Positions 52,928 through 63,100 of a stretch of 64,000 nt of DNA are shown here, one piece after another. The stretch's first letter is position 1. Every line of letters begins with the position of its first letter. A program made the translations under genes and the position numbers. Location: contig LGRX02029303.1 of NCBI GenBank assembly GCA_001247695.2, positions 1-64,000 of the forward strand, in the 5' to 3' direction. This stretch comes from Cymbomonas tetramitiformis (Eukaryota; Chlorophyta; Pyramimonadophyceae; Pyramimonadales; Pyramimonadaceae). Under the pieces are notes generated by a model. The model was given only the letters and a program-made list of their open reading frames with translations. It had not been told where the DNA came from and did not search any database.

Positions 52928-54950
52928 GGATTCGGACTTGATAGAAAGAATCCTGAGACACTTCCTTGCCGAATGGCGAGCCGACCCAGAGAACACCTCT
53001 GCTATGTTCCTCCTGCCGGACTATGACGCCCCCTGGAGGCGTTTAATCCACCCCAAGTACGGTCTCCACCCAGTTAGAGTCTTCGACGCTAGGGATGAGA
53101 AAGGACGTCCTAACCACTTGTTCGAGTCACCCGATGGAGGTCGACCGCCCTTGCGATGGCCGGTTATCTTGGTCTGGGCCCCAGCCGCTAGTCGGTCCAG
53201 GCCGCGTGCTCCGCCAGTACGCAAGTCCGCCAAAGATGGTCAGGACACCGAGGAACCGCTTGTCACCTCAGGTGTTGCAGCTAAGGCCAGGTCAGCTTTA
53301 GGGCCCCTCAAGGCAGACCAGTTTGTGCGAGCCTTACAGGCGGAGTATGACAGAAGTCCGTACCTCAGCTCGCTGAGAGAGGAATTGGCAGCAGCACCCC
53401 ATCAACGGACAGACACCTTTCGTATGGTAGATAACATGATCTGGAGGGTGGCAGAGGGTAGATATCAGCTGGTGTTGTCTCAGGACTCGCCCCTCAGGGA
53501 GCTAGTGATGCGCGAGGCCCACGAGTCACCGGCAGCAGGACACACCGGGAGGGACAAGACGTTAGACAGGGTTAACCGCCGGTTTTGGTGGCCGCGTATG
53601 AGTAGGGACGTCACTGAGTGGTGCAAGTCGTGTCCCGTGTGTCAGCAGACCCGGCCCCGCAACGGCTATCCCGACGGCCAGTTGAACCCGCTGCAAGTGC
53701 CAGTCCGGTTATGGCAAGTGGTGAGTATTGACTTTGTCACCGGCCTTCCGCGTACAGAAAGAGGCTACGACGCCTTTGCCACATTTACGGATAAGTTGTC
53801 CAAAATGGTGCACGTCGTCCCTATGTTGTACGCGGATAGTTCGGCGGCCCAAGTCGCGCGCATGTATTTCGATCAGATATGGCGCCTCCATGGGGCCCCT
53901 ATGAAGATCGTGTGTGACCGGGACTCCCGGTTCCGGGATGAGATGCATCTGGAGTTGCACCGGTTGATGGGGGTCCAAGTGGCCTCCACCACTCCTTATC
54001 ACCCCCAAGGGGACGGACAGGCGGAGCACACTAATCACACGGTCGAACGGATGCTGCGCGCCTATGTCGACGCGAACCAGCAGGATTGGGATCTGTGGTG
54101 CACCCCGGTTGAGTTTGCCATTAATGACTCTCGGTCTGCGGTCACGGGCTTTACCCCGTTTGAGCTGATGTATGGCCACGCTCCGGCCTCCCAGCTGGAC
54201 TTCTTCGTAGAAGCAGCATTGGCGTCCCGCGGAGGCCGCGCTAAGGGGGGGAGGGGTGTAGCAGTCAAAAAGGGTACAGCCCACGAGACGGCTCGCCAGT
54301 TTGTGCGCCAATTACAGTTGGCCAGGGAGAAGTTGTTACTGGCCCAGCAACAGCAAATAGCACAGTATGACGCGCGTCACCGAGCTAGGAGCTACGCTAT
54401 AGGCGACGAGGTCTGGGTCGACGCAACGCACCTCACTCAGCCAGGGGACCGGGGCCTACACAAGAAGTTGCTCAAAAAGCGCTTAGGGCCCCTCAGGGTG
54501 TTAGAAGCGTTCCACAGCGACCGGCAGATGGCCCTCCCACCTAGTGAACGCGGAGCGCCGTCCGCCTACCGACTGCAAACACCAAAGCAGTGGAAGGTGC
54601 ACGATGTCTTCACAGTGGACCGGCTTTCCCCAGTGGAGTCCAGTAGCCGTTTTGTGGAAAGGGCAAAGGAAATCCCTCCCCCTCCGGTGCACGTCAGCGG
54701 TCGCAAGGAGACCCACGTGGAGTGTATTGAGAGGTCACGCACCCGACAGCACAAGGGTAGAAGGTGGACAGAGTACCTAGTTAAGTGGACGGGTATGCCT
54801 CGTAGCGAGAACGAATGGAAGACGAGGGAAGATCTCGAGTGGGATGGTGCGGGCAGGCCAGGGGTGCCCAATAGAGCGTTAGTGGAATTCGAAAAAGTGG
54901 AGGCAAAGAGAGTGCAGCGAGAGAAGTTACGCGTCCAACAGCAACAGTAG
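52902..54950 (+). CDS. Gypsy Pol, part 2: Dam-like catalytic motif, integrase, chromodomain-like segment
   Basis: It reads on from part 1 after a frame break. VWCNPPYTKD (about 52902-52931) is the NPPY catalytic motif of N6-adenine methyltransferases, followed by FLLPDYDAPWRRL and LRWPVILVWAP, as in phage Dam proteins. The integrase starts with an HHCC finger (REAHESPAAGHTGRDK...CKSCPVC; about 53510-53645). Its catalytic D, D and E lie in VVSIDFVTGLP (about 53730), IVCDRDSRF (about 53915) and GDGQAEHTNHTVERM (about 54030). HVECIERSRT...YLVKWTGMPRSENEW (about 54712-54830) is a chromodomain-like tail that may guide integration to chromatin. The frame ends in QQQQ and TAG at 54948-54950. Confidence 0.9.
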   Translation: MWCNPPYTKDSDLIERILRHFLAEWRADPENTSAMFLLPDYDAPWRRLIHPKYGLHPVRVFDARDEKGRPNHLFESPDGGRPPLRWPVILVWAPAASRSRPRAPPVRKSAKDGQDTEEPLVTSGVAAKARSALGPLKADQFVRALQAEYDRSPYLSSLREELAAAPHQRTDTFRMVDNMIWRVAEGRYQLVLSQDSPLRELVMREAHESPAAGHTGRDKTLDRVNRRFWWPRMSRDVTEWCKSCPVCQQTRPRNGYPDGQLNPLQVPVRLWQVVSIDFVTGLPRTERGYDAFATFTDKLSKMVHVVPMLYADSSAAQVARMYFDQIWRLHGAPMKIVCDRDSRFRDEMHLELHRLMGVQVASTTPYHPQGDGQAEHTNHTVERMLRAYVDANQQDWDLWCTPVEFAINDSRSAVTGFTPFELMYGHAPASQLDFFVEAALASRGGRAKGGRGVAVKKGTAHETARQFVRQLQLAREKLLLAQQQQIAQYDARHRARSYAIGDEVWVDATHLTQPGDRGLHKKLLKKRLGPLRVLEAFHSDRQMALPPSERGAPSAYRLQTPKQWKVHDVFTVDRLSPVESSSRFVERAKEIPPPPVHVSGRKETHVECIERSRTRQHKGRRWTEYLVKWTGMPRSENEWKTREDLEWDGAGRPGVPNRALVEFEKVEAKRVQREKLRVQQQQ

Positions 54951-55991
54951 ACGGCAGTAGGAGCCGCAATTCGGACTACTTTGTCAGAAGAACTGTCGGT
55001 AGATGGCTCCTTGCCGTGGGTGCCGGAGGAGCGGTTTGACGAGGAAGTAGGTACTGGTACCTTCGCGCGAGTGTCTACCACCTACACCGGACCCGGGAGT
55101 AGCACGGCAAAACTAGAAGTGGAACCAACAGACCGGCTCAAGATACTCGTGTTGTTTAGCGGAACGGGATCTGTCGAAAGGCAATTCACCAAGCAATTTC
55201 CGGGTAGCGAAGTGGTTGCTGTAGACATTCAGCCCAGATGGAATCCTACTCATTGTGAGGATATCATGCGATGGGATTACAGACAGTTCAGACCCGGCCA
55301 CTTTGATGTGATTTGGGCCAGTCCACCGTGCACTGAGTACAGTCAGGCAAAGACAGTAGGGGTCCGGGACCTGAGCGTTGCTGATCGTCGAGTCCGTAGG
55401 ACACTAGCCATTATCCAGTATTTGGGACCCCATGCGTACTTCATTGAGAACCCGCAGGGGAGGGCGCCGTACGGACTGCACTCGCGCCGATGCATGAGGA
55501 ATCTTCCACCTCCTCACCTCGCCACGTACTGTAGGTACGGTGCGCCGTTTAGGAAACCGACGCATATCTGGACCAACATGCAGTTGCGTTCGCCCCTCCT
55601 AGTGTGCGATACGACGACTCCCTGCGAGTTCTTCCGCCAGCACGGAAAGCATGAGAAGGTTGCGCAAGGAGGGACAGCCTTGAGAGTCGGAGGAGAGTCT
55701 GTGAAAGGGATGGGCGCGAGAGAAAACCTGTACAGCATCCCAGCGCGCCTGCTTCGACAACTGTTTCAAGACTTGCCCGTGACTGCAGAGGTGTGTCATT
55801 ATATGTCTATGTTGTTGGATAGGGAAGGTTCGGATGAGAGTGACGAGCCCCCTGAAGAGAAGAGTGACCTTGACGAACGCGAATGCGCCCTCGAATTAGA
55901 CGAACCGATAGCACTCGCCGGAGCACGATGCGATGCGCCAACGGCCCAGGAAGGGGGTTGGGAATCCGATGCGAGTGGGGTCAGTGACTGA
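54951..55991 (+). CDS. C5 cytosine DNA methyltransferase encoded by the gypsy element
   Basis: This is open in the same frame as Pol, immediately after a single TAG, to TGA 55989-55991. Motif I LVLFSGTGSVERQF is at about 55147. The catalytic motif IV ASPPCTEYSQAK, with the nucleophilic Cys, is at about 55318. Motif VI YFIENPQGRAPYG is at about 55440, then CRYGAPFRKPTHIWTN. An acidic C-terminal tail (SDESDEPPEEKSDLDE) follows. It would methylate cytosine at carbon 5. There is no ATG before motif I (the first in-frame ATG is at about 55266), so it is probably made as a Pol extension by stop readthrough, or by non-AUG or spliced initiation. Retrotransposon-encoded C5 methyltransferases are known from a few algae and dinoflagellates. 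Confidence 0.88.
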   Translation, partial: TAVGAAIRTTLSEELSVDGSLPWVPEERFDEEVGTGTFARVSTTYTGPGSSTAKLEVEPTDRLKILVLFSGTGSVERQFTKQFPGSEVVAVDIQPRWNPTHCEDIMRWDYRQFRPGHFDVIWASPPCTEYSQAKTVGVRDLSVADRRVRRTLAIIQYLGPHAYFIENPQGRAPYGLHSRRCMRNLPPPHLATYCRYGAPFRKPTHIWTNMQLRSPLLVCDTTTPCEFFRQHGKHEKVAQGGTALRVGGESVKGMGARENLYSIPARLLRQLFQDLPVTAEVCHYMSMLLDREGSDESDEPPEEKSDLDERECALELDEPIALAGARCDAPTAQEGGWESDASGVSD

Positions 55992-56036
55992 CGGTGCAGG
56001 ACAGGTTGAGCCATGCCTCCGATGCTTGTTTAAGGG

Positions 56037-56350
56037 AGCATTGGCTCCAGCCTCGGTACGACCAGGCGGCAGGTTGAAACCTGGGTAATCCATTCATGAG
56101 AGCATTGGCTCTAGTTCGGCGGTGCCGGGCAGCAGGTGGAAACCTGGGTAATCCATTCAGGGGAGCATTGGCTCTAGTTCGGCAGTGCCGGGCGGCAGGT
56201 TGAAACCTGGGTAAACTATTTCACGAAAGCATTGGCTCCGGCCTCGGTGCAGCCAGGCAACAGGTGGAAACCTGTATAATCCATTCAGCAAGAGCAGTGG
56301 CTCTAGCCTCGGCGTGACCGGGCGGCAGTTGGAGCACTGGGTAAAAGCTC
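56037..56350 (+). repeat. Five tandem copies of a 64-bp unit in the gypsy 3' non-coding region
   Basis: AGCATTGGCTC(C/T)AG recurs at 56037, 56101, 56164, 56228 and 56293 (AGCAGTGG in the last). Each is followed by GGCGGCAGGTTGAAACCTGG-like sequence, which contains the inverted pair AGGTT/AACCT. A second small repeat, GGGCAGGCGTCCCAAGAACC, occurs twice at 56352-56397, with a variant at 56527. Confidence 0.9.
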
Positions 56351-56651
56351 TGGGCAGGCGTCCCAAGAACCGCTGGGCAGGCGTCCCAAGAACCGCCAGG
56401 TAATTGGCAAACCTATTGTCATCCCTGTACTGTGCGTGTATGCTATACTTTGAGGTTTCGATACCTTGTGTGTCTGGAAGTGTACATGTGAATCCAGGCA
56501 CCAGGAGCAGGGTCCTGGGAATCCCCGGGCAGGCGCCCCGAGAACCGCCGGGTTTGACAGGCCTAAAAACTGTCAGGATGAGCCATTTATGGTCATCGGG
56601 ACCGCCGTAGGTTCCAGGCGGCCCATGTGGTCAGCGAGGACGTGACCTTCC

Positions 56652-56663
56652 CTAAGGGGGAGT
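56652..56663 (+). promoter_or_regulatory. Polypurine tract
   Basis: AAGGGGGAGT sits directly before the 3' LTR start (TGTGATAGG). It is the expected plus-strand primer site. Confidence 0.8.
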
Positions 56664-57087
56664 TGTGATAGGAGGACAAGCGCAACAGATATAGCAAGCA
56701 CAGAAAATAAGATAAGCAAAAATAGCTAAGTATAAAATACAGTGGAGTACTTAGTACGGAGTACAGTACTCAGATGACAGATGATGACATATGACAGTCC
56801 GAATTACTATAGTAATAGTAGTAGTCGGTGCTCCGGATGGAGCTCCGATAAAGCATATGCTAGAGAGCTTTCGGGCTGAATTCCGAACAGACAGTGTTTC
56901 CGAGTGGTAAAAAGTATATAGCCGACTGTGCTTGCATATATTGCATAACTTGTTTCCAGTGATCGCCTGGTGTATTAGAAGTAATTTAGACAGTATCGAT
57001 TGCATACCTGTTCTAGTGTCTTGCCTTGTTAGGGCTGAGTAATTATAGAGTAGCGAATAGAATAAGTTGAGAGTGTAGACTCCCACA
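56664..57087 (+). repeat. 3' LTR (424 bp)
   Basis: Same length as the 5' LTR, with two visible substitutions. Followed by the TSD TTTAA. Confidence 0.95.
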
Positions 57088-57092
57088 TTTAA

Positions 57093-57599
57093 CACGATTG
57101 TTTAATCCATGGTCGGGGCGGACTAAAAGTATCGCCGACTAAAAATGTGATCAAATTTGGGTGAAAATGGCCCATAAATTTCAAAAAAATCGCTTGGTGG
57201 GGCTGAACTGGCCCAAAAATTTCGGCCCGGTTTGGCTGCAACACCCCAAAATTTTCGCTCGGCGAAAATTCGAAGAAGATGACTAAAAATTCTCGCCGAA
57301 ATAATAACCCCCCCCCTCCCCGACTAAATAATTGTGTCAGCGAAATAATACCCCCTCCTGACTTTCCGCACTCTTATTTTATTTACCATACTGTAACATC
57401 GCATATGCCATGCCACCCACTAGCTCGCTCGACTGCACGTGGCACTCTTTCCCAAGCCCGAGACAGACGTGAAAGGCCAACATGAACATCAACAGTACTT
57501 AAAACGGAAATTGGTGATAAATTCAGTTGAGGTAGAGAACCAACCAGTTCCCATACTTGAGCCAGTTCTCATTCCTGAGAAATCATCAGCAGCATTAAA
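57093..57599. other. Sequence right of the gypsy element, no gene seen
   Basis: It contains GACTAAAA-type repeats and a C-run (57307-57318). This was contiguous with 42475 before the insertion. Confidence 0.4.
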
Positions 57600-58733
57600 T
57601 TGCTGAACCTGAAACAAGGCGTTGCTGCATCCGAATTGCCGATGGCGTACACCTCTACGCAAGCATATAACGACTGCCTATCCCTTTGGGGAGCAGCAGC
57701 GCGACGAGAAGGTTGCATCCCTGGGGGTGCACACCCTGTAGTTGATACTATTCCGAAACCCCACGCTATCACCCGCCGCACTTTCTTTTACGACTTCGCG
57801 TGTCCAACTACTACCCGCCCTGTCCGTAGCTTGCGTCCAGGCCTGGTAGTAGATGACGACGTCAACGACTATCACTCCGACCTTGAAGTCGGGGAGGAGG
57901 ACTGCTATGACCATTCTGCGGATAGTGATATTTGTATTCCGCGAACCACAACGCTGAGTGAGTGGTTCCCAGTTTTTGAGGATGACTTCCTTGCGACGCA
58001 CAACGCTGCCGCCCGACGAGGGGATGCTTTCGATTGTCTGCCGGGCTCCAGCTGGACAGCACGTGAACCTCCTCGTGGACACCTCGAGGAAGGGGGAAAC
58101 GATTTAGAGACCGAACAACCTCACGATTCTGATGAAGAGTGGTCGTTGTGCTCTGAGCTCGATGAATATCGTGAGGACGATAACGTTACCCCACCAGAAG
58201 ACTTTCCCGCCTTTCTGAAAGTGGGCTTTCCAGCGCTTGGCCGCATCTCACAACATGCTTGTTCGTACGCGGAAGCCGTTGCAAGCACTTCATTGGAGTT
58301 TGACATTTTGGATGACAACCAGTCTGAAACCTCGTCGGTCTGGTCCTCTTTCTCTGCGCCCCTTACGGCCGGCCGAACTGCCAGGCAGCCGGAAGAGTCA
58401 ACTACGAAGCCAAAACTTGCTGCTGTTGAAGAGGCGGGGGAGTTATCATGCTTCGATGACTACGAAGCGCAAAAGAGTTTTGGGGCTAGGGGCTTCAGCA
58501 ACAAAGTCCGGGGATCTGTACAGCGACAGGCCACTCGTGCAAAGCGGCTTGAGGCCAACGCTGCTCACGTGAATCGGCAGCTTGCTCAAGCTCCTTGGCA
58601 GCTTGCTGCTACGCCAGTTTCTAGAGCGGCGGATCAAGGCACTCAGAGGCGAACACGAGCCACAAACTTCCAACGAGCCCTTACGCGTCCAAATGTCAAC
58701 ACAGCTCGAACGCAAGTATCAAGGCTACGTTAG
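57600..58733 (+). CDS. Unrecognised acidic protein, possibly with a spliced zinc-finger tail
   Basis: The 377-residue ORF is rich in Asp/Glu and Ser in its middle (DDDVNDYHSDLEVGEEDCYD) and Arg/Gln/Ala-rich at its end (RQATRAKRLEANAAHVNRQL). Its reported start codon is not ATG; the first ATG gives MAYTSTQAYNDCLSLWG (about 57642). In another frame, 58582-58842, a natural-looking peptide contains CKLCERKEADSGAPCTLC, a possible C-x2-C...C-x2-C finger. It could be joined through the acceptor CAACACAG at 58697-58704. No family was recognised. It may belong to a mobile element. Confidence 0.45.
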   Translation: MLNLKQGVAASELPMAYTSTQAYNDCLSLWGAAARREGCIPGGAHPVVDTIPKPHAITRRTFFYDFACPTTTRPVRSLRPGLVVDDDVNDYHSDLEVGEEDCYDHSADSDICIPRTTTLSEWFPVFEDDFLATHNAAARRGDAFDCLPGSSWTAREPPRGHLEEGGNDLETEQPHDSDEEWSLCSELDEYREDDNVTPPEDFPAFLKVGFPALGRISQHACSYAEAVASTSLEFDILDDNQSETSSVWSSFSAPLTAGRTARQPEESTTKPKLAAVEEAGELSCFDDYEAQKSFGARGFSNKVRGSVQRQATRAKRLEANAAHVNRQLAQAPWQLAATPVSRAADQGTQRRTRATNFQRALTRPNVNTARTQVSRLR

Positions 58734-58869
58734 GTCACGTGAACATCTGCAACGGACTCGAGTACGCTGTAAGCTGTGTGAGCGTAAGGAAGCAGATTCT
58801 GGAGCACCTTGCACGCTTTGTATTGTGCCAACGATGTTGTAGTGTTTGTACTGAAACTTAAATAGCACC

Positions 58870-59575
58870 GTGAAAATATTAAACTGCTCCACGCTGCACA
58901 GACCGTCGCGCAAAGAATGGGTGAATGGGTGAATGGGCGAATGGGGAAATGGGTATTTCACCCAGTGAAAATACAAAACGGTCCTCGAATTATTTTCATG
59001 TGAAAATTCAACAACGCGTCCCTCTTCCGGAATATCGCCGCACCCCCCCTCCCTGACAAGTGAAATTCCACAACGGGCCCCGAAAATACTGAAAATACAC
59101 TTTGGTCTACTTTTCGTAAAAAATGCAACGTCACCTCCCCGATAAAGTGAAAATGCAAATCAGTTGAAAAACAACAACTGAAAATACAATGACGCGTCCT
59201 TCTTCCGGAATATCACCGCACCCCCCGCCCCAACAAGTGAAATTACACAACGGGCCCCGGAAATACTGAAAATACACTTTGGTCTCCTTTTGGTAAAAAA
59301 TGCACCGAGACGTATCGTCCCTGCTCAAGTCCAAATCCAATTCAGGTGACAAACAACAAGTGAAAATACAATGACGCGTCCTTCTTCCGGAATATCCCCG
59401 CACCCCCCTCCCCGACAAGTGAACTTACACAACGGGCCCCAAAAACACTGAAAATACACTTTGGTATCCTTTTCTGAAAAATTGCACCGAGACGTATCGT
59501 CCCCGCTAAAGTCAAAATGCAATTCAGGTGAAAAACTACAAGTGATAATACTACGACGCGTCTCTCTTCAAAAAT
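58870..59575. repeat. About 181-bp tandem repeat, just over three copies
   Basis: GTGAAAATACAA-type starts lie at about 59000, 59179, 59360 and 59542 (last one partial). Shared blocks include TCTTCCGGAATATC, CACAACGGGCCCC and CTGAAAATACACTTTGGT. A (GAATGGGT)n stretch precedes it at 58916-58955. Confidence 0.88.
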
Positions 59576-60043
59576 GTTGGTATTTTTTAATACTGCAACC
59601 GTGCATGTTTACAAAACTGCATAAATATAAGTGAAAATACAAGTTCCCATTTTGCCTGGCAAAAGAATACAACTAGGACTCTATTCGACATCGATGACAA
59701 CACAACCACAGCCCAGAAATAACGGACACGAATCAACCATCAAAAGATTATATAACAGGGACCTCCCCCGTCATCGATGACAGTGCAACCGTTTTTGTTA
59801 TAGGAATAACACGGCGACCAAGATTACTTCCCCCGTCATCGATGACAGGAAATACCAAAGAAGTTATACTTCAGATTCACTTCTATTTATTTGTCAGAAA
59901 ACACTTTTAGCCGAAGTTACTTTCCCCGTCATCGATGACAGCACATACCTAAAAAAGTTAAACTTCAGGTTCCCTTCTATTTATTTGTGAAAGTACAATT
60001 TTCTCTTCACCTAACTGAACAAATAACAGGTCGAGTCTAACAC

Positions 60044-60162
60044 TTATCCCTCAAGTGACATGCCCGCCAGACTTGAAGATATCATCAACATCGTCTGACA
60101 AAAGGTCTCTTGTTGGATCTCCATGCCAAAGAACGCACGTCTGGCGTGTAAGGCTCCAATTC
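60044..60162 (-). CDS. Methyltransferase, last exon
   Basis: After GGGGAGCACAG it reads GIGALHARRAFFGMEIQQET and ends at TAA 60044-60046. An AATAAA signal on the minus strand lies near 59979-59984. Confidence 0.7.
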
Positions 60163-63100
60163 CTGTGCTCCCCGTATACACAAACTTCGACTACACTCAG
60201 GATATTTGACAACCGTCATCGATGACAACCGTCATCGATGACAAAGTTTCCAGCAGGCGCACATGCCGAACAATAAGAATGACTGAACTTTGGAAAACAC
60301 AATACGTCTAGCCGACATTGCAAACGGGAACTTGTTCCACATGCAAACTCCTTTCATCACAATACAAGCCGGCACGCAACTCGATTAGCAAAGCAGAACA
60401 TACCGGTTCCCATGAACGGATCCATCACGAGCTGCCCTGGCAAGTACGTGTACCGCTGCACAAGCATATTCATCATATTTGGGTCTTTCTGTCCGTAAAC
60501 CAAAGCCTTTCCAGAATACTCACACTTTGCTTGCTTAAACGCAAGGCAGCCAGTCAGTGAGCAGTTATGTTTCACCGTGGTTGATGACACCGTCTGCTTG
60601 AAAGCCTTGTTCATACGTGTGAACTCATCGTCAAGCAGGTCCTCAGCTACCATGAAATCCTCCCGCACCTTCTCGTCATCGTCGCCCGGCGCCACATCTT
60701 CTCCACGCTCCTCCCGAACGCTTTCCTTCACCGTGTTTAACAAGTTGCGCAGCAACGTTGCCTTCTCCTCGTTCGACGGGCAAGTCAGGATGTTCCCGGT
60801 AAACGAAGTCGACAGGACGTCGTACTTGTACTTACGGGTGAGAATGTATTTGTGACGATCTGAAACTTGAGGTGTAAAGAAAGCTTTCCAATCACACACG
60901 AGTTTAGACGGCGTTCTTGCCAGGCATGTGTACCAGATTCCAGAGGAGCACGGAGTATTGCTCCTAACCTCAGCAAGCCTCAGCTGGGAAAATGTAATGC
61001 AACCTGCAGACAGTGCAAACAACTTCGTCATCGATGACGAAAAATACTGAACAAAATATTTCAAACACGAAATAACTAAGTAAATATGAGTCTCATATTG
61101 TCATCGATGACGATATTTTCAGATATGCTATACTACCGAAATAATACAGAAGACATCATACCGGGAAGGTTCACAAAACCACTGAGATTGCAGTTCTTCG
61201 ATTCTTCTTCTATTTCTTGAAGCACTTCAAGTGTGCCCATCACCGTGAACACGGTGTCTCCGTCCGGCCCGCCTAGGTCCACAGCTTTCTCGTACTTGTC
61301 CATGCTACCATTGTTATCGGCCACTGAACCAAAGATTGCCTTCGTTGCCACCTTCCAGTCGATGTCAGTTGGGTACCCGGCTTTTTCACTGCTTCCCCAA
61401 GGAACGTCCGTGATGATCGCGGCCACACCAACCCCCTCAAAGAACACAGACAGCAGCTGCTTCGTTGCTTTCACCGCGTCACAACACGCCAATGTCACCG
61501 CGGGTACTCCCGCGTAAGTGAGAATCTCACTCTGAAAAACCCAGCACTTGGTCTGCTCAGCACCGATGGCGACCACGGTCGCTTTGTAGTAGATAAGGTG
61601 TAAGGCCTTGGACATCTTTTCTTGACAAGATACATAGATGTCACTACGACTGTAGCCAATAGGCTTTCCCTCCAACGGGTTAGCAACCAGGAACTCCAGG
61701 AACTCAATCTCCTTCACTCCAGGCTTTCGGGCGTCCCACGTAGAACCATCTCGCTTCGTCAGCTTCTTTTCCGTCTTGAAGTTGAGGTTTTTGTCATCAC
61801 CGCTCAGTGCTTCGTAACATTTCACTGGGTCCCACGGGCTACCGTAAAAGAAACCCGGCTGGTTTGGAACCTCGGGTGATTGTTTGGGGGCCTGAAACAA
61901 AAATATTCTTTTTAAGAAAGTCTTCATCAATGTTAACAAAAGCAACTGCTAAAACTTTACATTATATGTTCAACAACTCACCGGTGTTGCGTGCCGTGAT
62001 TCTGAAGCTTCTGGAATGGGCGCCAGTATAGGTGGCAACTCAGGTAGTACGGATTCTTTCTCAGGCGTCCCCCCCATCTCTAGCTTCTGCTGGACTGATT
62101 CCAACTCCGCCGCAAGAGATAACCTCCGCTCCTTCTTCTTCTTACGCTCCGTGGTCAGTACTTCGATCTCGTCCTTTTTCCTCTTCAACTCTGCCCTTAC
62201 TGCAACTCCGGTCTCGTCCTCTAAGTTCATCTCTTGGACGTTGTCGATCACGTATTTCTGCATTACCTTATTTAACTTCTTCACGGTCTTCTTTGCTTCT
62301 TCGTGCTCATCAGCTGCCTGCTTTGCCTCTGCGATGAGAATAAAGCTTTCTGCGAGGAGAACAAAGTTTGATCAAAGTTTGTTCAGTCTTGATTAGTAAA
62401 TGTAAGTCATGTGTGAACGTGAAAAAACTTAAAAAAGCATCGTAACGTACTGCCTAAACTTCGTCATCGATGACGAAAAACTTCGTCATCGATGACGGAA
62501 AACAAACAAGTTTCTTGTGACCAGGTGTTTTTCTGAAAGTTCCACGTACCAGCAATGGTCTCTGGCTTATACAAGGTGCTCAAGTCAAAGTTTACGTGTG
62601 CCGGCTGCGAAGTGTCCTCGTTGGCAGGTTGTTGCCCCCCTTCAGCGTCGTTGTCGCCTTCCAACCAGGCTTTCAATTGTGCGTCTGAGTTAGCTGCTGA
62701 GGGCTCCTCATGTTGAGACTCAGCCACGTTCTCTCCAGAGACTGCATCTTTTGCATGCTTTTCAACCTCCTTCGCAGGTTTAACATGAACTTTGACGGCC
62801 TCCAAGTCCATGTCCTCCACTTCGTCGTCCTTGTAGAAAACAGCGGTTTTGAACTTCCCCTCCACGAAAGCAAGTGCCTTTTTTTATTTCGTCCTCTTTC
62901 AGTCGGCAAGCGACTGGGCTGGAAGGCAATGGGCTTTTGTCAACCGGAAATAAAAAGCTGTCTTGGCTGCGAGACACACCTTTTTCGTTAGCTATAAATA
63001 ATAACAGCTTGCAATGAGCACTCAAGCACATTGATCAAAGAAAGCACACTGTTAAAAGGAAAAGAAGAAGGTAAAATAACCTTACCATCCTTTAAGGACT

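Larger units (their letters stand above)
42471..57092 (+). mobile_element. Complete 14.6-kb Ty3/gypsy retrotransposon with two DNA methyltransferase domains
   Basis: Target duplication TTTAA lies at 42471-42475 and 57088-57092, and the element spans 42476-57087. Order: 5' LTR, primer-binding site, repeated leader, gag, pol (protease, RT, RNase H, Dam-like methyltransferase, integrase, chromodomain-like segment), in-frame TAG, C5 methyltransferase, 64-bp repeats, polypurine tract, 3' LTR. The RT-RNase H-integrase order and integrase type place it in Ty3/gypsy. The two 424-bp LTRs differ at only two positions that I can see (42480 C/A; 42777-42785 ATTG versus ATCG), so the insertion is recent. 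Confidence 0.95.

Noticed and set aside
54948..54950. UAG read as glutamine (variant genetic code) instead of stop
   Set aside because: Tempting after four Gln codons, and confident genes here stop at TAA or TGA. But thousands of host codons contain no in-frame TAG beside many CAG/CAA, so reassignment is not supported.
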